The notes under the pieces were generated by a model. The model was given only the letters and a program-made list of their open reading frames with translations. It was not told the origin of the DNA and did no database searches. A DNA stretch of 64,000 nucleotides from positions 372,001 to 436,000 of the forward strand of contig JAHBBC010000030.1 of the NCBI GenBank assembly GCA_019915015.1, read 5' to 3'. Below are positions 11,687-22,930 of this stretch, piece by piece (the first letter of the stretch is position 1; the number at the start of each line of letters is the position of its first letter). A program made the position numbers and the translations under genes. This DNA comes from Auriscalpium vulgare. Lineage: Eukaryota > Basidiomycota > Agaricomycetes > Russulales > Auriscalpiaceae.

Positions 11687-14019
11687 TCATGACTTTACAC
11701 TGAGAAATACCAGCCCGCGCCGGGCCTTCTCCACCTCCTCCTCCAGCTCGCGTCCTTCCCTACTGCTCCACATCTCGCTATCCGCTTCGTCGCTTGTCCG
11801 CCCCGCGCGCAGCGCCGCTTCGAACACGCTCTTCTTTGCGTTCAGCGCGGACATGCGCCGCGGGTCAGCATGTCCGGAAAACACGACGAGCGCGGTGCGC
11901 GATGGGAGAGCCGCATACAAGCTCGTGAGCTGCGCCTCGAGCGTCGCCAGGACATCGGCGAGACGCTTTGGCGCAGCGTGGGCAGCGTCGGACATCGGTG
12001 GGGGGTCGCTGGCGGCTTTCGGCGTCACCCCTGCGTGCAGTATACGTGAGCAAACACACGCGAGAAACAATTGCGTACGTACAGCCGAGAGTGTCTGCTA
12101 GCTCGGTGAGGCGGCCGAACACGAATTGGTGGCTCGGTATCGCATCTAGCATACCCCGGTGCACGTCTGCGTCGCTTTTGCATGCGATGGGCGTTGTGGC
12201 CTTCGCGCCGTGCCAGGTTGCGGGGTTGCCATGGTCAACGACGGCAGACCGAATAGCACCGGTGCCGATACGCCCTTGGGAGCGCGCCATGCGCTCAAAG
12301 ATCGACTCCAGGTCCGTTCTGAATTCGCCGAAGCCGGGACCTTAAGAGTCGTCAGTAAGTCCGAAGCATCATGCTGTTTGTATCCACGCACCATTGGAGA
12401 CTTTTTTCCTGAGCAACGATATACAGGCTCGCGCATCCTCCTCTGGATCATGTCCACCCTCGCCCCGATTCTGGATCTCCCGCCCGCACCACTTCTTGGT
12501 GAGCCATGCCAAGCCGGGCTTCAATGGCCGTCCGCGCGGGTGATGGTAGATGAGCGCGGTGTCAATGCATCGGGGGTGGCTCAATTTGAGAGCGCGAAGG
12601 TCGGATTCGAGCGAGTGGCCGAGGAGGATGGGGGTGGGGGAGGCGGTAAGTAGAGAGAGGATGTGTTCTTGAACGGCGGGGAGGGTCGTGGTGACGGGTT
12701 CGAGAGCCTGCGCGGTTATGCCTGAGAATCTGTGGTCAATGTCAGCAGAAGCAAACGATAGGAACAATCGCGCCGACCGTGTCAAATAATCTACGATGGG
12801 CCGTGGCGGCTTCACCAATTGATCGTACTCGACTTTTCCGGACGTGTATTCGATCACGCATACGCGCGCCAGCTCTTTACCCTCGGCACTTAAACACTAT
12901 CGTTCAGTTAGTGATAGATGCTTCAAATACTAGTGCCTACGCACCATCTCGCAGTCGATCGCATAGATTTTCGGCGTGCCCTCTGCTGCCTGATGAGGCG
13001 TTTCCACCCAATCATCTGGCCTGTCGAACACATCGGCCATATATGACGGTATAGGGTATTCATTCTCGATCATTTGCTCAACCGTGAGGACGTAATGCAC
13101 CGGGTCTTTCTGGACTGTGCGCTCTGCTGCAGACAAAAGTGTCAGGGCGGCGACGAATCGCAATGCAGTAGCAGAGTTGCTAACAGGCTATCCGCTCGGT
13201 CACGCGGCGCTTCTTCTCCTCGCCGCTCACAGGGCCGTGGAAAAATGTGCTCAACACAGAGTGCATGCGCGTCGATTCGCCTGGCGCGCGGGTTGGGCAA
13301 GCATGGCTGAACGTCCGTGCAATGAAGGGTACACCGCCAAGCTGAGCGGCAGCTTCCTCTGTTCGATCGTCATCGTCTACGGAGGCGGAAGTTGGCGGTG
13401 CAGAGGTGGATGGTAGCGGGATGGCGAGGGGCAGGTTCGGATTGGCGGTCGCGGAGGTGGGTAATGGAGGTAGGGAGAGGACAGTGGACGTGAGGCCGGG
13501 TACCAGAACAACGGCGACTTTTTGTATGTTTTGCGGGTTCTAGGAAAGGTGAGATCCTTCGGTGAGCAACCCACAGATAACTAACCTGGACCCGTATCCA
13601 GCCAGCAGGAGGAGCATCGGCGATGATGTGTAGGACGAAGTCACGCAGGTCCTGTGCATGATTAGACTCGCGACGTCACCACAGCGAAGGACGGGCCACA
13701 TACACTGATTCCTACAGCCTCTTTCCGCTTCACGATCTCGGCGTTCACATACATAAAGCGAGGAGGATTAGCCTATGATACAAGGTAAGCCTCCCGTGCG
13801 CAATTAGGAGCTTCAGAGATCACACACGTCAAGTTTCGCTTCAATCACCTTTACTTTCTTCGCCTTACGCTTCTCAACTTTTGTCCAGCCGCCATTTTCA
13901 TGGGCGTCCTCCATATGCTTGTCACCGTCGACGTTCGGTGTTTTGTGCGTGGGAGACGCTTTTGTTTTCTTGGCCTTGTGAGCGCCACTACTCGGCGGGG
14001 ATAGTTGGCTGCGCTTCAT
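11687..14019 (-). CDS. REXO1: RNA exonuclease 1 (REXO1/Rex1-type), DEDDh family
   Basis: A 3'-5' exoribonuclease of the Rex1/REXO1 group, known to trim 5S rRNA, tRNA and other structured RNAs in the nucleus. The start MKRSQLSPP at 14019 opens a basic, Lys-rich N-terminus with WTKVEKRKAKKVKV. Downstream are a Pro/Ser/Thr linker, SVLSTFFHGPVSGEEKRR (about 13240) and the Exo I motif YAIDCEMV (about 12970-12950). Then come YDQLVKPPRPIVDYLT, FSGITAQAL, GHSLESDLRALKLSHPRCIDT (Exo II Asp, about 12600) and GHDPEEDARACISLL (Exo III His and Asp, about 12430). All four acidic residues and the His of DEDDh are present. The C-terminal exon extends well past the nuclease domain and ends ARRGLVFLSVKS. Numerous introns of about 50 nt interrupt it; outer ends are well supported. 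Confidence 0.88.
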
Positions 14020-15086
14020 GGGAACGAGACTCCGGCACGAGGCAGCGCAATAATAATGGTCACCGAGCGAGTGCGAAGTGGTTGTTTGCGCTTGTTGTCC
14101 AAGAGCCTGCGATCCTAATACACGCAAACAACGCTGTGCTTGAGGGACATCGCAGACCACATCATCGATCACAATTCACGGCAGCAAGGGGCACTTCCAT
14201 CCTTCTTCCTTGCGCTCATCGGTTTTCAAGGATATTTCTGGGGAGCAGTGCCTCGTGACACCCGATTCGAAACCGTTAGAAGTGACGGATGGCCTTGTCG
14301 CAGTGTGTGCAACGACCAAAAAGCAGGAAGGTGTCTTGCGAGTTGTGCAAAAAGATGCCGACATACGGACCAAAAAGAAAACTACGTATATGGAGAAGCG
14401 GCAAATACGGTGTCGAGGGTGCTTGAGTATGGAGCGGCGGGCGGCCAGATCGAAGACAGTCATCAGCGCGTGCTACTTTTCTACGATCTTATCGTCGTTT
14501 TCGTTCTCTTCATAATGTGTTATTACGTCGGGATGAGTTCAAAATTGTGCAATTCAGGATCGCCTAAGGTGCGCTTGTTTCTGCTGTACAATAGACGCTT
14601 CTCATGTTGTAACCACGCTGTGGTGTTACATAAGTAGGGAAGGGCAGAGTAACGGGGGACAATCGACCACACTACTTGTACAAAATCTGGCCTACGGGAA
14701 GTCATCGCTGTGTGTACGTGCCTCTGACGTACCTCCAAATTACCAACACGTCGGTGATATTTCGGGGACCGACAGGGACCGACTTGCCTGTCGCTAGCGT
14801 CTATCAGCTACATAGCTGGTACTTTGTCTCCGTCAAAAGTTATCAATACATGGAGCACAAGCGGGATATCGATACGCAGCGCCAACGTATAAGAAGATAC
14901 TACTTATTCAGAGCTGACATCCTTCCGATCTTTCACAATGTGCCAGTCTTCGGAGGCTGTGCAGCGTGGGTCGCGGTGCACGTGACCTACTTGTGCTCAC
15001 TGGTGACTGCTCAGATCAGAGGCAGCTCTTTCTCTTTTCTCGCCCATCCCGTCATACGCATATAAGCGTATCCAGTTCCATCAACC
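14020..15086. other. Intergenic, no gene recognised
   Basis: Lies between the divergent starts of the exonuclease (minus) and the SNF2 ATPase (plus). Several frames of 70-165 codons are open but none shows family motifs or consistent splice structure. It may hold promoters and UTRs, or a lineage-specific gene I cannot see. Confidence 0.4.
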
Positions 15087-18000
15087 ATGACGGCTGCGAA
15101 ACCGCAGCCGAGGATGTCACGCATTCTCGCTGCGCTTGAAGACACGGGAGAATCGTCTGCGCCACTCGCGAATTCGCCTTTACAGCGACTTTTCAAAGAC
15201 AAACGCAAGCGCTCAAATGAAGGAACGCCAGGGCCGAGCAAGAAGCGTCAGGCCGTTTCACCTCATGAGGCGTTGAATCGCCTACCGTCGGGTCTGCTCG
15301 CCGCGACGCAATCGCCAGGTGAGCACGCGCGTCGTGCGCCCGTATCCGCGTGTCGTTGAATTCAAACCGCGTCTAGATACTGGCGTAAGCACACCAGAAC
15401 TATTGGATTCGCAATCGGCGAGCGTACATACCTCGGTGCCCGCGTTTGGCGGCGTCAACTTCCACCTGCGGTACGACGTCGATATCCCGACTAGCAGCCT
15501 CGACATCGGCGGGCAGGATCAGCTAGCGCGCATGGCGGACTTTGTGTCCAAGTCGATTGATAGTTTGAGCAGTGGATTGCTCGTGAAAGATGGATTGAAG
15601 TATCTTGGACTCAAAGAGTGCGTGCACAGCGTGACTTCCCCTGACGCGTGCAGTTTGAAAGACTAACATACACTCAGCGCGAAAGACCTCCTGCCCGGTC
15701 TCGAAGTCCGGTTGATTCCGCACCAAATTATTGGCGTTACATGGATGCTTATGCAGGAGAGGGAGTCGCCGCATAAGGGCGGTATCATGGCGTGCGCGCA
15801 TACACTTATCGCGGCGTTTGGTTGGCTGAATACTTCTCACCTACAGCGACGAGATGGGTCTCGGCAAGACCGTACAGATGATTGCAACAATGGCGATGAA
15901 CATGCCCGAGTTGAACGAGAAGAACCGCACAACACTTATTGTTTTGCCCGCAGCGCTCATGTTCCAATGGAAAGAAGAGTTGGAGGCCAAGACGAATGGC
16001 ATTTGGAGTGTGCATGTACATCATGGGAAAGATAAGCTCAAATCGTTAAGGGCCTTGCAGTCCAAGGATGTAAGTCTTCGCTGCCCCCCTGTGGAAATGT
16101 GCTGATGCTCATAGGCTTATAGATCATCATAACAACTTATCAGACTCTCAATATCGACTTCACCATCAGAGATCCGGACATGACCGATGATGAGCAAATT
16201 GAGTATCTAATTGAAAATGGGTGCCGTCTTTCACTGCCGGAAATGCAATCATGAGGACTCACAAACCATCCAACAGCGGTCTTCTTGCGCAGATGAAGTA
16301 CTATCGCGTCGTCTTAGACGAAGCACAATATGTCCGGAACAGGTTCGCCTTCATCTACTGCTCCAGAATTGCACATTATTGACACTCACGACAGAGGCAC
16401 GCGCTCAAGCAAGACAGTCGCCCTTCTCCGTGCCAAGTACCGATGGATGCTCACTGGTACCCCCGTAACAAATTCTTTGTATGCTCTCCGTTGTATCATA
16501 CTCTACGGATCTGACTCCCCATCCAAGAGCGGATCTGTACGGACTCATCCGGTTTGGCCATTTCCGCCCATGGAACGACTGGACGGACTTCGACGGCTAC
16601 GTCGCGCGTGTGCAACTGGATGACCCTCCGCTCGCTGGTATGCAGCATTTGCTTCACATTCGTGCGTATACTGATAACTTGCTGAAGGCGCCCGCGCGCA
16701 GGAGATTCTGAAGCCGCTTCTCCTTCGCCGCACGAAGAACGCCCAGCTCGTAAGCCCGCTCTTCTCTCCCGGCATGGTCGAGTGGCTGAGATAATCATGT
16801 TGGGAATATAGGAAGGCAAGCCCCTTCTGACATTGCCGCCCAAGGACATCGAGATCGTCACCTTGCAATTTTCTGCTGACGAGCGCGAGGTATGCATGCC
16901 ACTGCAAATAACGCCCGTGGGGGAGCTTACAAGAATTATGGTAGATTTACGACAACTTTGAGAGGCGTGCGAAGATCCGGGTGAACAAGTTCATCCGGGA
17001 GCAGACTATCTTGAAGAAGTACGTCCTCGATGTGCCTTTAAACGAGTACAGCAGTCCTCACGGCTCTCTCCAGCCATGCAGCGGTCCTCGTATGTTCTTG
17101 CACATTCATCAAGCTCCGATTTGCACTCACCGGCAAGCTTCACAGGTCATGATTCTCCGCTTACGACAGCTATGCTGCCATCCAAATCTGATCCTCGTGA
17201 GTGCCGTGTCGTTTTATCCAAGCCTTCCAACAGAAACAGCACAGAGCCAAACCGACCAATACGATGACCCTACGCTCCTTGTGGGAGGCGACCAAGAGAA
17301 GGAAGTCGGGCGTGCAAAGCGCGCCATGGGCGTCCCGTGGGTTCAGAAAGTCAAAGCAAGGTTCGTGGACATGCCCATGTTATTTGAATGCTTCTCATGT
17401 GTTGACGATCATCTCAGGTTTATGGCTCGCGCGAGGGCTGAAGCGCTGGACTTTACAGACGGTGCTGGGGCGGAGGACGACACCATGTGTCCTGTGTGTC
17501 GTGAAAGTACGCTTGTATTGCTGCTTTCATTGAACACATCTCTTAACGCGCTACCGAGCAGTATACGTCAACAATGGAAGGGTGCTTGCCTGTGGGCACG
17601 AACTTTGTGCAGGTATGACCAACGCTTCTCCAGCGTACGTATCTCATCCCCACGCAGACTGTTTGCAAGATCTCATGCAGTCGCCTATCGCCCACGACGG
17701 CCAATTGTAGGGTTGTTCCCAATTTCTTGGCAACACTCGCTGACGTTTGCATTACTTAGTGGATACGGCAACGAGGCGCAGAATTCACTAGCCGAGAAAG
17801 CGTACGAGGCCGCCGAAGCCCGCGGCCATCGTCCTTGTATGAAACATTAACCTTCCTTCGTCACATCTCATCCGAATGCTCCCCAGGTCCAACATGCAAG
17901 AAAATGAACGACCTGCGCCCAGCCGCGGTCTTCCTCTCGTCGGCCTTCGAGCCTTCCGATGACGAGCTTCGTGACTACGCACGCAACGAGCGCAATCGGA

Positions 18001-19384
18001 AGAGCGCACAGAATAAGCGCGACATATCGCCGGAGACGCCGGTGAAATTCTCCTCGCTCATCGACAAAATGAAGAGGAATCCCGCCGACGTGCTAGAGCT
18101 GTCGGACTCAGACGATGAGATGCCGGACTTGTCGCAGATCCTGGCGCGATCGACGAAGAAGGAGAAAGGTACGCCGCGTAACGCGGTCATGCTACGTGTT
18201 TCTGATGCAATGGAATGAGCAGTGGGGAAGCACGAGAGAATTAATGATGTATATCTTGGATCATGAGCGAAGGCTGGTGGAACGCTGACATCGTATATCT
18301 CATACCTAGGACGATCTGCTCGACATCACAATGGGCGACGCCACTCGCCCTCTCAACTCCGACTCCGACTCCGAGTAAGTCCTCTTCCGCTGTCCGTCTC
18401 ACGAATAATGCCTATAATGCACTCACAGAACCGGGCGGCCCCGCCTCCCTCGCACGGGCAAAGGCAATGCGCGTGCCGGCGACGCGCCTAACGCCGAGAT
18501 GGTCGCAACCTGGCGCGTCGGCGATGAGAACCTGGAGCCGAGCGCCAAGATGCTCGAGCTCATCAAGCAGCTCAAGGACGCGGAAAATGCGGGTGACAAG
18601 ACGATTGTCTACTCCCAATGTACGCTCACAATCTTCTGCGAGTAAGGTTGCAGTAGCAGTAAGTTGATGCTGACGGGGCACGACAGGGACGTCGATGATG
18701 GACCTGTGCGAAATGTTGTTTGGACGATACGGTATTCAGACGCTGCGTTACGATGGGCGGATGAGTAGAGACGCGCGCGACTCGACGCTGAAGACGTTCC
18801 GGAAGAGCGGCGGGCCGAAGGTGATCTTGATTAGGTGCGAGCACCTTACTTATTTTAGAATGAACCCGGGCTAAGAGTGAGGGTGTAGTACGAAGTGCGG
18901 TGGTGTCGGGTTAAACCTGGTGGCTGCGAACCGTGTTGTCAAGTGAGTGCTCGTCTAGGGCTTCTTGTTCACGATTGATGAGCTGTACATTCATCAGCAT
19001 GGATTTGTCGTGGAATTACGCCGCCGAATCGCAAGCATACGACCGCGTCCACCGCCTTGGCCAAGAGAAGGACGTCTTCGTGAAACGACTCGTCGTTGAG
19101 AATACCATCGAAGAGCGCATGCTCAAATTACAAGATCTCAAAGTTGGTGCGTACCCTTCACTTGCCGCTACGCTCACGCGATATACTCACTGAGGGTCGG
19201 CTCAGGTCTGTCGGACGCTGCTCTCGGTGAGGGAACCGGCATGAAGCTGACCAAGATGAGCGTGCGAGAGATCAAGACGGTGTGTGCATGTCCGAGAGAG
19301 TCTGCTCATTGCTGACGGGAGGTGCAGCTGTTCGGTATGATCCCGCCACCCCCTAAGGCATCCGCATCGGCACCGGCGCAGTAA
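15087..19384 (+). CDS. RING-containing SNF2 ATPase, Rad5/Rad16 type
   Basis: A DNA-dependent SWI2/SNF2 ATPase with a RING finger inserted between the two helicase lobes, the layout of Rad5, Rad16 and HLTF (DNA repair and damage tolerance, possible E3 ligase). A basic N-terminus, MTAAKPQPRMSRILAAL, is followed by LIPHQIIGVTWMLMQE and the Walker A motif DEMGLGKTVQ (from 15848). Motif II is DEAQ (16318-16329) rather than DEAH. Motif III is WMLTGTPVTNSL (about 16445), then ILKPLLLRRTKN. The RING reads CPVCRE, then VLACGHELC, DCLQDLM and finally CPTCKK, whose first Cys is made by an intron joint near 17835/17887, giving a complete C3HC4 set. An acidic linker (LELSDSDDEMPDL) leads to lobe 2: KTIVYSQW, LRYDGRMSRDAR, GGVGLNLVAANRV and AYDRVHRLGQ. 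The stop is at 19382-19384. At least fifteen introns are implied. Confidence 0.9.
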
Positions 19385-19652
19385 TCACACCAGCCTTTGA
19401 AAGTGACACAGCGCGCCCTGCTGTACTGTAAGTTATTTGCGCATCTTGCTGCATGTCTTCGTGTTGTATCCTTCTGCAAACCTAATAAGTAGCCGGCTCG
19501 TGTTGCTCCTGCGCTACCCGTCGTCTCGACACATCCCTACCCAGTTTACATAGTCCTTCTTCTATGCTCATCATACGTTTCGTATAAATCGGATACCTCT
19601 CGTATACATGCATACGTACATACAGTGGATTCAATCTGTATCATATGTACAC

Positions 19653-20892
19653 TCACGAGCCCGAACGGAAGAGCCGCGACCACAGCCCACGGCCGCGGGG
19701 CTTCTTGGCTGCTGCGTTCGCGTTTGCGGGTGGAGATGAAGCCTCTTCACCAAGGCGATAGCGACGCTTGTACTCCGACGGCGACTCGCCCGTCGTACCG
19801 TCCTTCCACATGCCACTCCTGCTCGCCCTGAAACCACGCCGATCAGATGAAGTCTGAGGCGGAATGGCAGGGGAAAGAACGCACTGCGCCGCTGCCTGCA
19901 CGAGCATGAACTCATCCTTGCTCACATCGCCGTACTCTGCGCCCGCCTGCTCGTACACCTCCACCCAGCCCGCGCGGAGCATCTCCATGGATATGCACTT
20001 GCCCCTCGCGAAAAGGCCGGGGAGGATGCGCGGAGCGAGGTACGGCATTGCGACCTAATAACCGTTCTAGTCATTCGTAAATAACGAGCAGTGAGGAGCG
20101 CACGATGCGCGAGTACTGGTCGCCCTTGAGCAGCTGACAGTACACCAGCTTGCCCTCAATCTGGCCCTTAAGCCATTGTAGCGCCTCTTGAGAGTACGGC
20201 TGCGCAGGACGCCCCCAGTGCGATGCCTAGACACGATTTGGCACGCAAATAAGTATGCGAGAGATGACTTGATTGGTCGGTACGGGTGCGCGACTGTGTG
20301 GGAGAGAGCGAGCGGCGGACCTCTGGAGCATCGACGCCAGCCATGCGTATGTGAATCGTCTGGTCTTTCAAGTCTAACACGTGGTTAGCAAGGTGGGAGG
20401 TTGATACAGGTGAAGTGTTACCCTTGGTTGTGGACGGTATGCGCCGGAATTTCAGTGGAAATCGCCATCCGAAACCTGGAGTGTGATACAAACGGAAGTT
20501 GTCCGCGTCGCCGACACTGCGGCCATCGAGTCGCAAAAATCAGTCACATGCGCAAGTGATATGGAAGTGAAGCTAGCAGGTCACCTCGTCACAACACCCT
20601 TGATCCACCGCCTCCGCTTCAGCATGTTCGGACTCACCCACCCCGAATTCGGGATGCGCCTCAAGTATCGCCTATACGCCGCGCTTCCCCCCCCAGTCGT
20701 GACCGCGCCGACCAGGAAGGCCGCGGCGATGATGATTTCCGAAGAAAATGCAGGCTGGTCAAAGATTTGGGTGAGTGCTTCCCGCGCGGAGGAGAGGTCG
20801 ATGATAGCAGGAGAGGGAGGAGGGGGTGGGGGCTGGATGCGACGATTCGTAGGCTCCTTCGAACTGTCTGAAGAGCTTGAGAAAGGCCACAT
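19653..20892 (-). CDS. LCL3: Mitochondrial SNase-like endonuclease Lcl3
   Basis: Homologue of yeast Lcl3, a membrane-anchored staphylococcal-nuclease-fold protein of mitochondria. The N-terminus [13 protein letters not shown] is followed by a hydrophobic segment, [16 protein letters not shown], the likely membrane anchor, then [14 protein letters not shown] and [10 protein letters not shown]. The SNase domain then gives [27 protein letters not shown] (conserved Arg and Asp), [22 protein letters not shown] and [13 protein letters not shown]. These match the family block by block. The C-terminal part contains SGMWKDG and [11 protein letters not shown], as in the family, plus a basic tail ending [10 protein letters not shown]. 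The stretch between VQAAAQ and RASRSGMW (about 19870-19810) reads like a short retained intron. The SNase order and length fit well. Confidence 0.88.
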
Positions 20893-21104
20893 TTGAGATA
20901 GGTAAGAGGTGTGGGTACGAGATGGCGGTAGGGAGGAAGGAGATCGGAGGCGTGCGCGCGGCGCGGCTGTAGTCGAACGAGTCTAAGTTGATGGGCCCCG
21001 TGCTTCGGTGAATGTGCGTGCCAGTGAAGGCCCTGTGTCGCTGTCGTCAATATCACTGCAATGAGTCCCGTAGCACTATAGGGCTAAGTGGCATAGTCAG
21101 TTGA
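20893..21104. other. 5' flank of LCL3, no gene seen
   Basis: Upstream region of LCL3 on the minus strand. Nothing further is recognised. Confidence 0.35.
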
Positions 21105-21347
21105 GAGGGGTCAAGTAGTAAGTACGGTGCGCTCGGCCTCGACTTCTACAGAGTCGCCTGTGAACTTGAACGTTTGAACACAGAGCTCTCGGCTCGTTCA
21201 ATATCAGCCGATGAACAGCAAGAGGAATTGCTCCGGGTCACGCAGCAGCACGAAAATATGCTGTCAGAGGTGCGAACATGCGTAGCGAATTTATCTCGCC
21301 TCTCAGCCCACGCCTTGCATGAACAGCCGCAGTGTACAAGACCATGA
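21105..21347 (+). pseudogene. Orphan coiled-coil-like reading frame without a start codon
   Basis: Eighty codons are open from just after a TGA at 21102 to the TGA at 21345. The translation has a heptad-like, Leu/Glu-rich character (ACELERLNTELSAR, then QQEELLRVTQQHENMLSEV) unlike a random frame. No ATG precedes it in frame, so it would have to be an internal or last exon. A CAG acceptor lies at about 21098-21100, but I found no upstream exon. It may be the 3' remnant of a lost gene. No family was recognised. Confidence 0.25.
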
Positions 21348-21498
21348 GTACGCCTTCATTTCGAGCACCGTAAGAAGTAGGACAGCACTTGGGCGGCAAG
21401 CCATACACCCTCTTCAGAAACATAAAGATAATACCAAATGTTATACTTATGTCAGACGAGGAGGTCGTAGATACAGCAAATGAGTTTACTCCACCATT

Positions 21499-22878
21499 CT
21501 AATCGGTGACCGCCGCCAGATAGCTCTGCGCAAAAGTCAGTCTTGAGATGTAAAACAAGCTCAGCTGGCTCACTTCTCTGTCACCCAAAAACTCCAGGTA
21601 TGTGAGCGCGACGGCAATCCAGAAAGTGACATCGATGCCTAGCTCTGCCAGTTCCTCCGCGTCGAACTCGAGGACACCGGACGCGGATGCGACAGCATAT
21701 ACAGGTGTCGTATCGTGAAATGTGAGCAGCGGTGTCGGCGCGGGAGGTAAGTCTGTGTGGGGAAGATGGGGGTGGTGAGACTTTGCCGCTGTCGGCGGGA
21801 CAGGCACCGCTGCGGGAGCCATCGGCGGAAGCGGGCTGAGGGTGAACGAGTTGGAGTGCGCTGGGGTATTGTTCTTGATGGCCCGAAACGCACGGGTGAG
21901 AACGCCGCCCTCAGCCGCCTTCGGGATGACGGGATGCGAGTGTGGCGTGAGGATGAACTGCGTGACCTGCGAATGCGAGCGCACGCGTGGAGTGGGAGGC
22001 GCATCAAGCTTCGAGTGGATAGAGGAGGGTGAGGGCGGAGAGATGGAGACTGAGGGAGGGCTCGCGGGAGGAGGGTATGTATGCGAAGGCGATGCCGCCG
22101 GCTGTTCGGACAGCGTTGCCTCGGAGTCGAGAGAGGACTTGGATGTCGTGGGCTCGGATGGTAAGGAGACTGGAACGTTGGTTCGGCAGGAGAAAATCAG
22201 CGCGGCAGGCGTGTGGTATGGAGAGCTGGAAGGTACTGGGAGGAGGGCGATGAAAGAGGTCGGCGGGAATGAGGGCGCGCGCAATCGCAAGTACCACCCG
22301 CGCAAGGGTTTGTGCACCGTCCACAACAAGGTTGATGTGGCATTATCCTGTAGGTGGTGAGGATATGGAACAGGTATGGAATATGAATACGCGCGACACA
22401 CCATGATATGCTCAATGATCTCTTCGTCTGCTAGGAATCTTTCCTGCACAGGGTGTCAGACTACAAAGAAACGAACGTCGGAAGACTCACCTTGTACCAT
22501 ATCACCTGTTCTGAACCCTCTTCGGATATATTGACCCTGTTGTCTGAGAGGACGTCCGAACTACTCAAACGTCGAGCTGATCCTTCGAGAAGAGGCTGGG
22601 CCCACTCACCTGTGCACTGTATACCGTGCTAGCTTCTTCGCAGTCGGCGCCTGCATGTTGCCTTCGGATTGATTGGGTAAATGAACAGTGAGGATGGGGT
22701 TGAGCGGCGTCGTGACGGGCCGTGACCACCGCTCTCCCAGCCACCGGAGTAGCCTAACCCAGTCCCAGGTTTTGGCAAGCGCCCGTTCCCAAGTTGTTTC
22801 CACCGCCAGCTGGTCGCGTTTGCTCTCAGCGAGCGGCAAAGGTGTGTCCAGCAATGTGCCAGCTGTGATCTGAAGCAT
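21499..22878 (-). CDS. Conserved-looking fungal hypothetical protein, Pro/Ser-rich centre
   Basis: I do not recognise a named domain. Exon 1 starts with MLQITAGTLLDTPLPL at 22878 and contains TWDWVRLLRWLGERW. A short middle exon (about 22560-22500) and a long last exon (from about 22440) carry ERFLADEEIIEHIM, RGWYLRLRAPSFPPTSFIALLP and then a long Pro/Ser-rich stretch. A more structured C-terminus follows: TPVYAVASASGVLEFDAEELAELG, then VTFWIAVALTYLEFL. Structured ends around a disordered middle suggest a real gene. It is transcribed divergently from COQ8, only 52 bp away, so the two probably share a promoter region. Confidence 0.6.
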
Positions 22879-22930
22879 ATACCTCTTTAAGCACAGACTT
22901 GCTCATAGACGGCGTATTCGCGGGCCGTGC
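22879..22930. promoter_or_regulatory. Very short divergent intergenic region
   Basis: Only 52 bp separate the start codons of the minus-strand hypothetical gene (22878) and plus-strand COQ8 (22931). The transcription starts must overlap or lie within the neighbour's transcribed region, unless a start has been misplaced. Confidence 0.45.

Noticed and set aside
14263..14300. TTCGAA-containing stretch considered as a tRNA T-arm
   Set aside because: The flanking stem does not pair and no anticodon or D-arm could be found at proper distances.
21842..22360. Plus-strand open frame of 172 codons opposite the Pro/Ser-rich hypothetical gene
   Set aside because: It is the antisense of a low-complexity coding stretch and shows only Gly/Glu/Arg bias with no motif.
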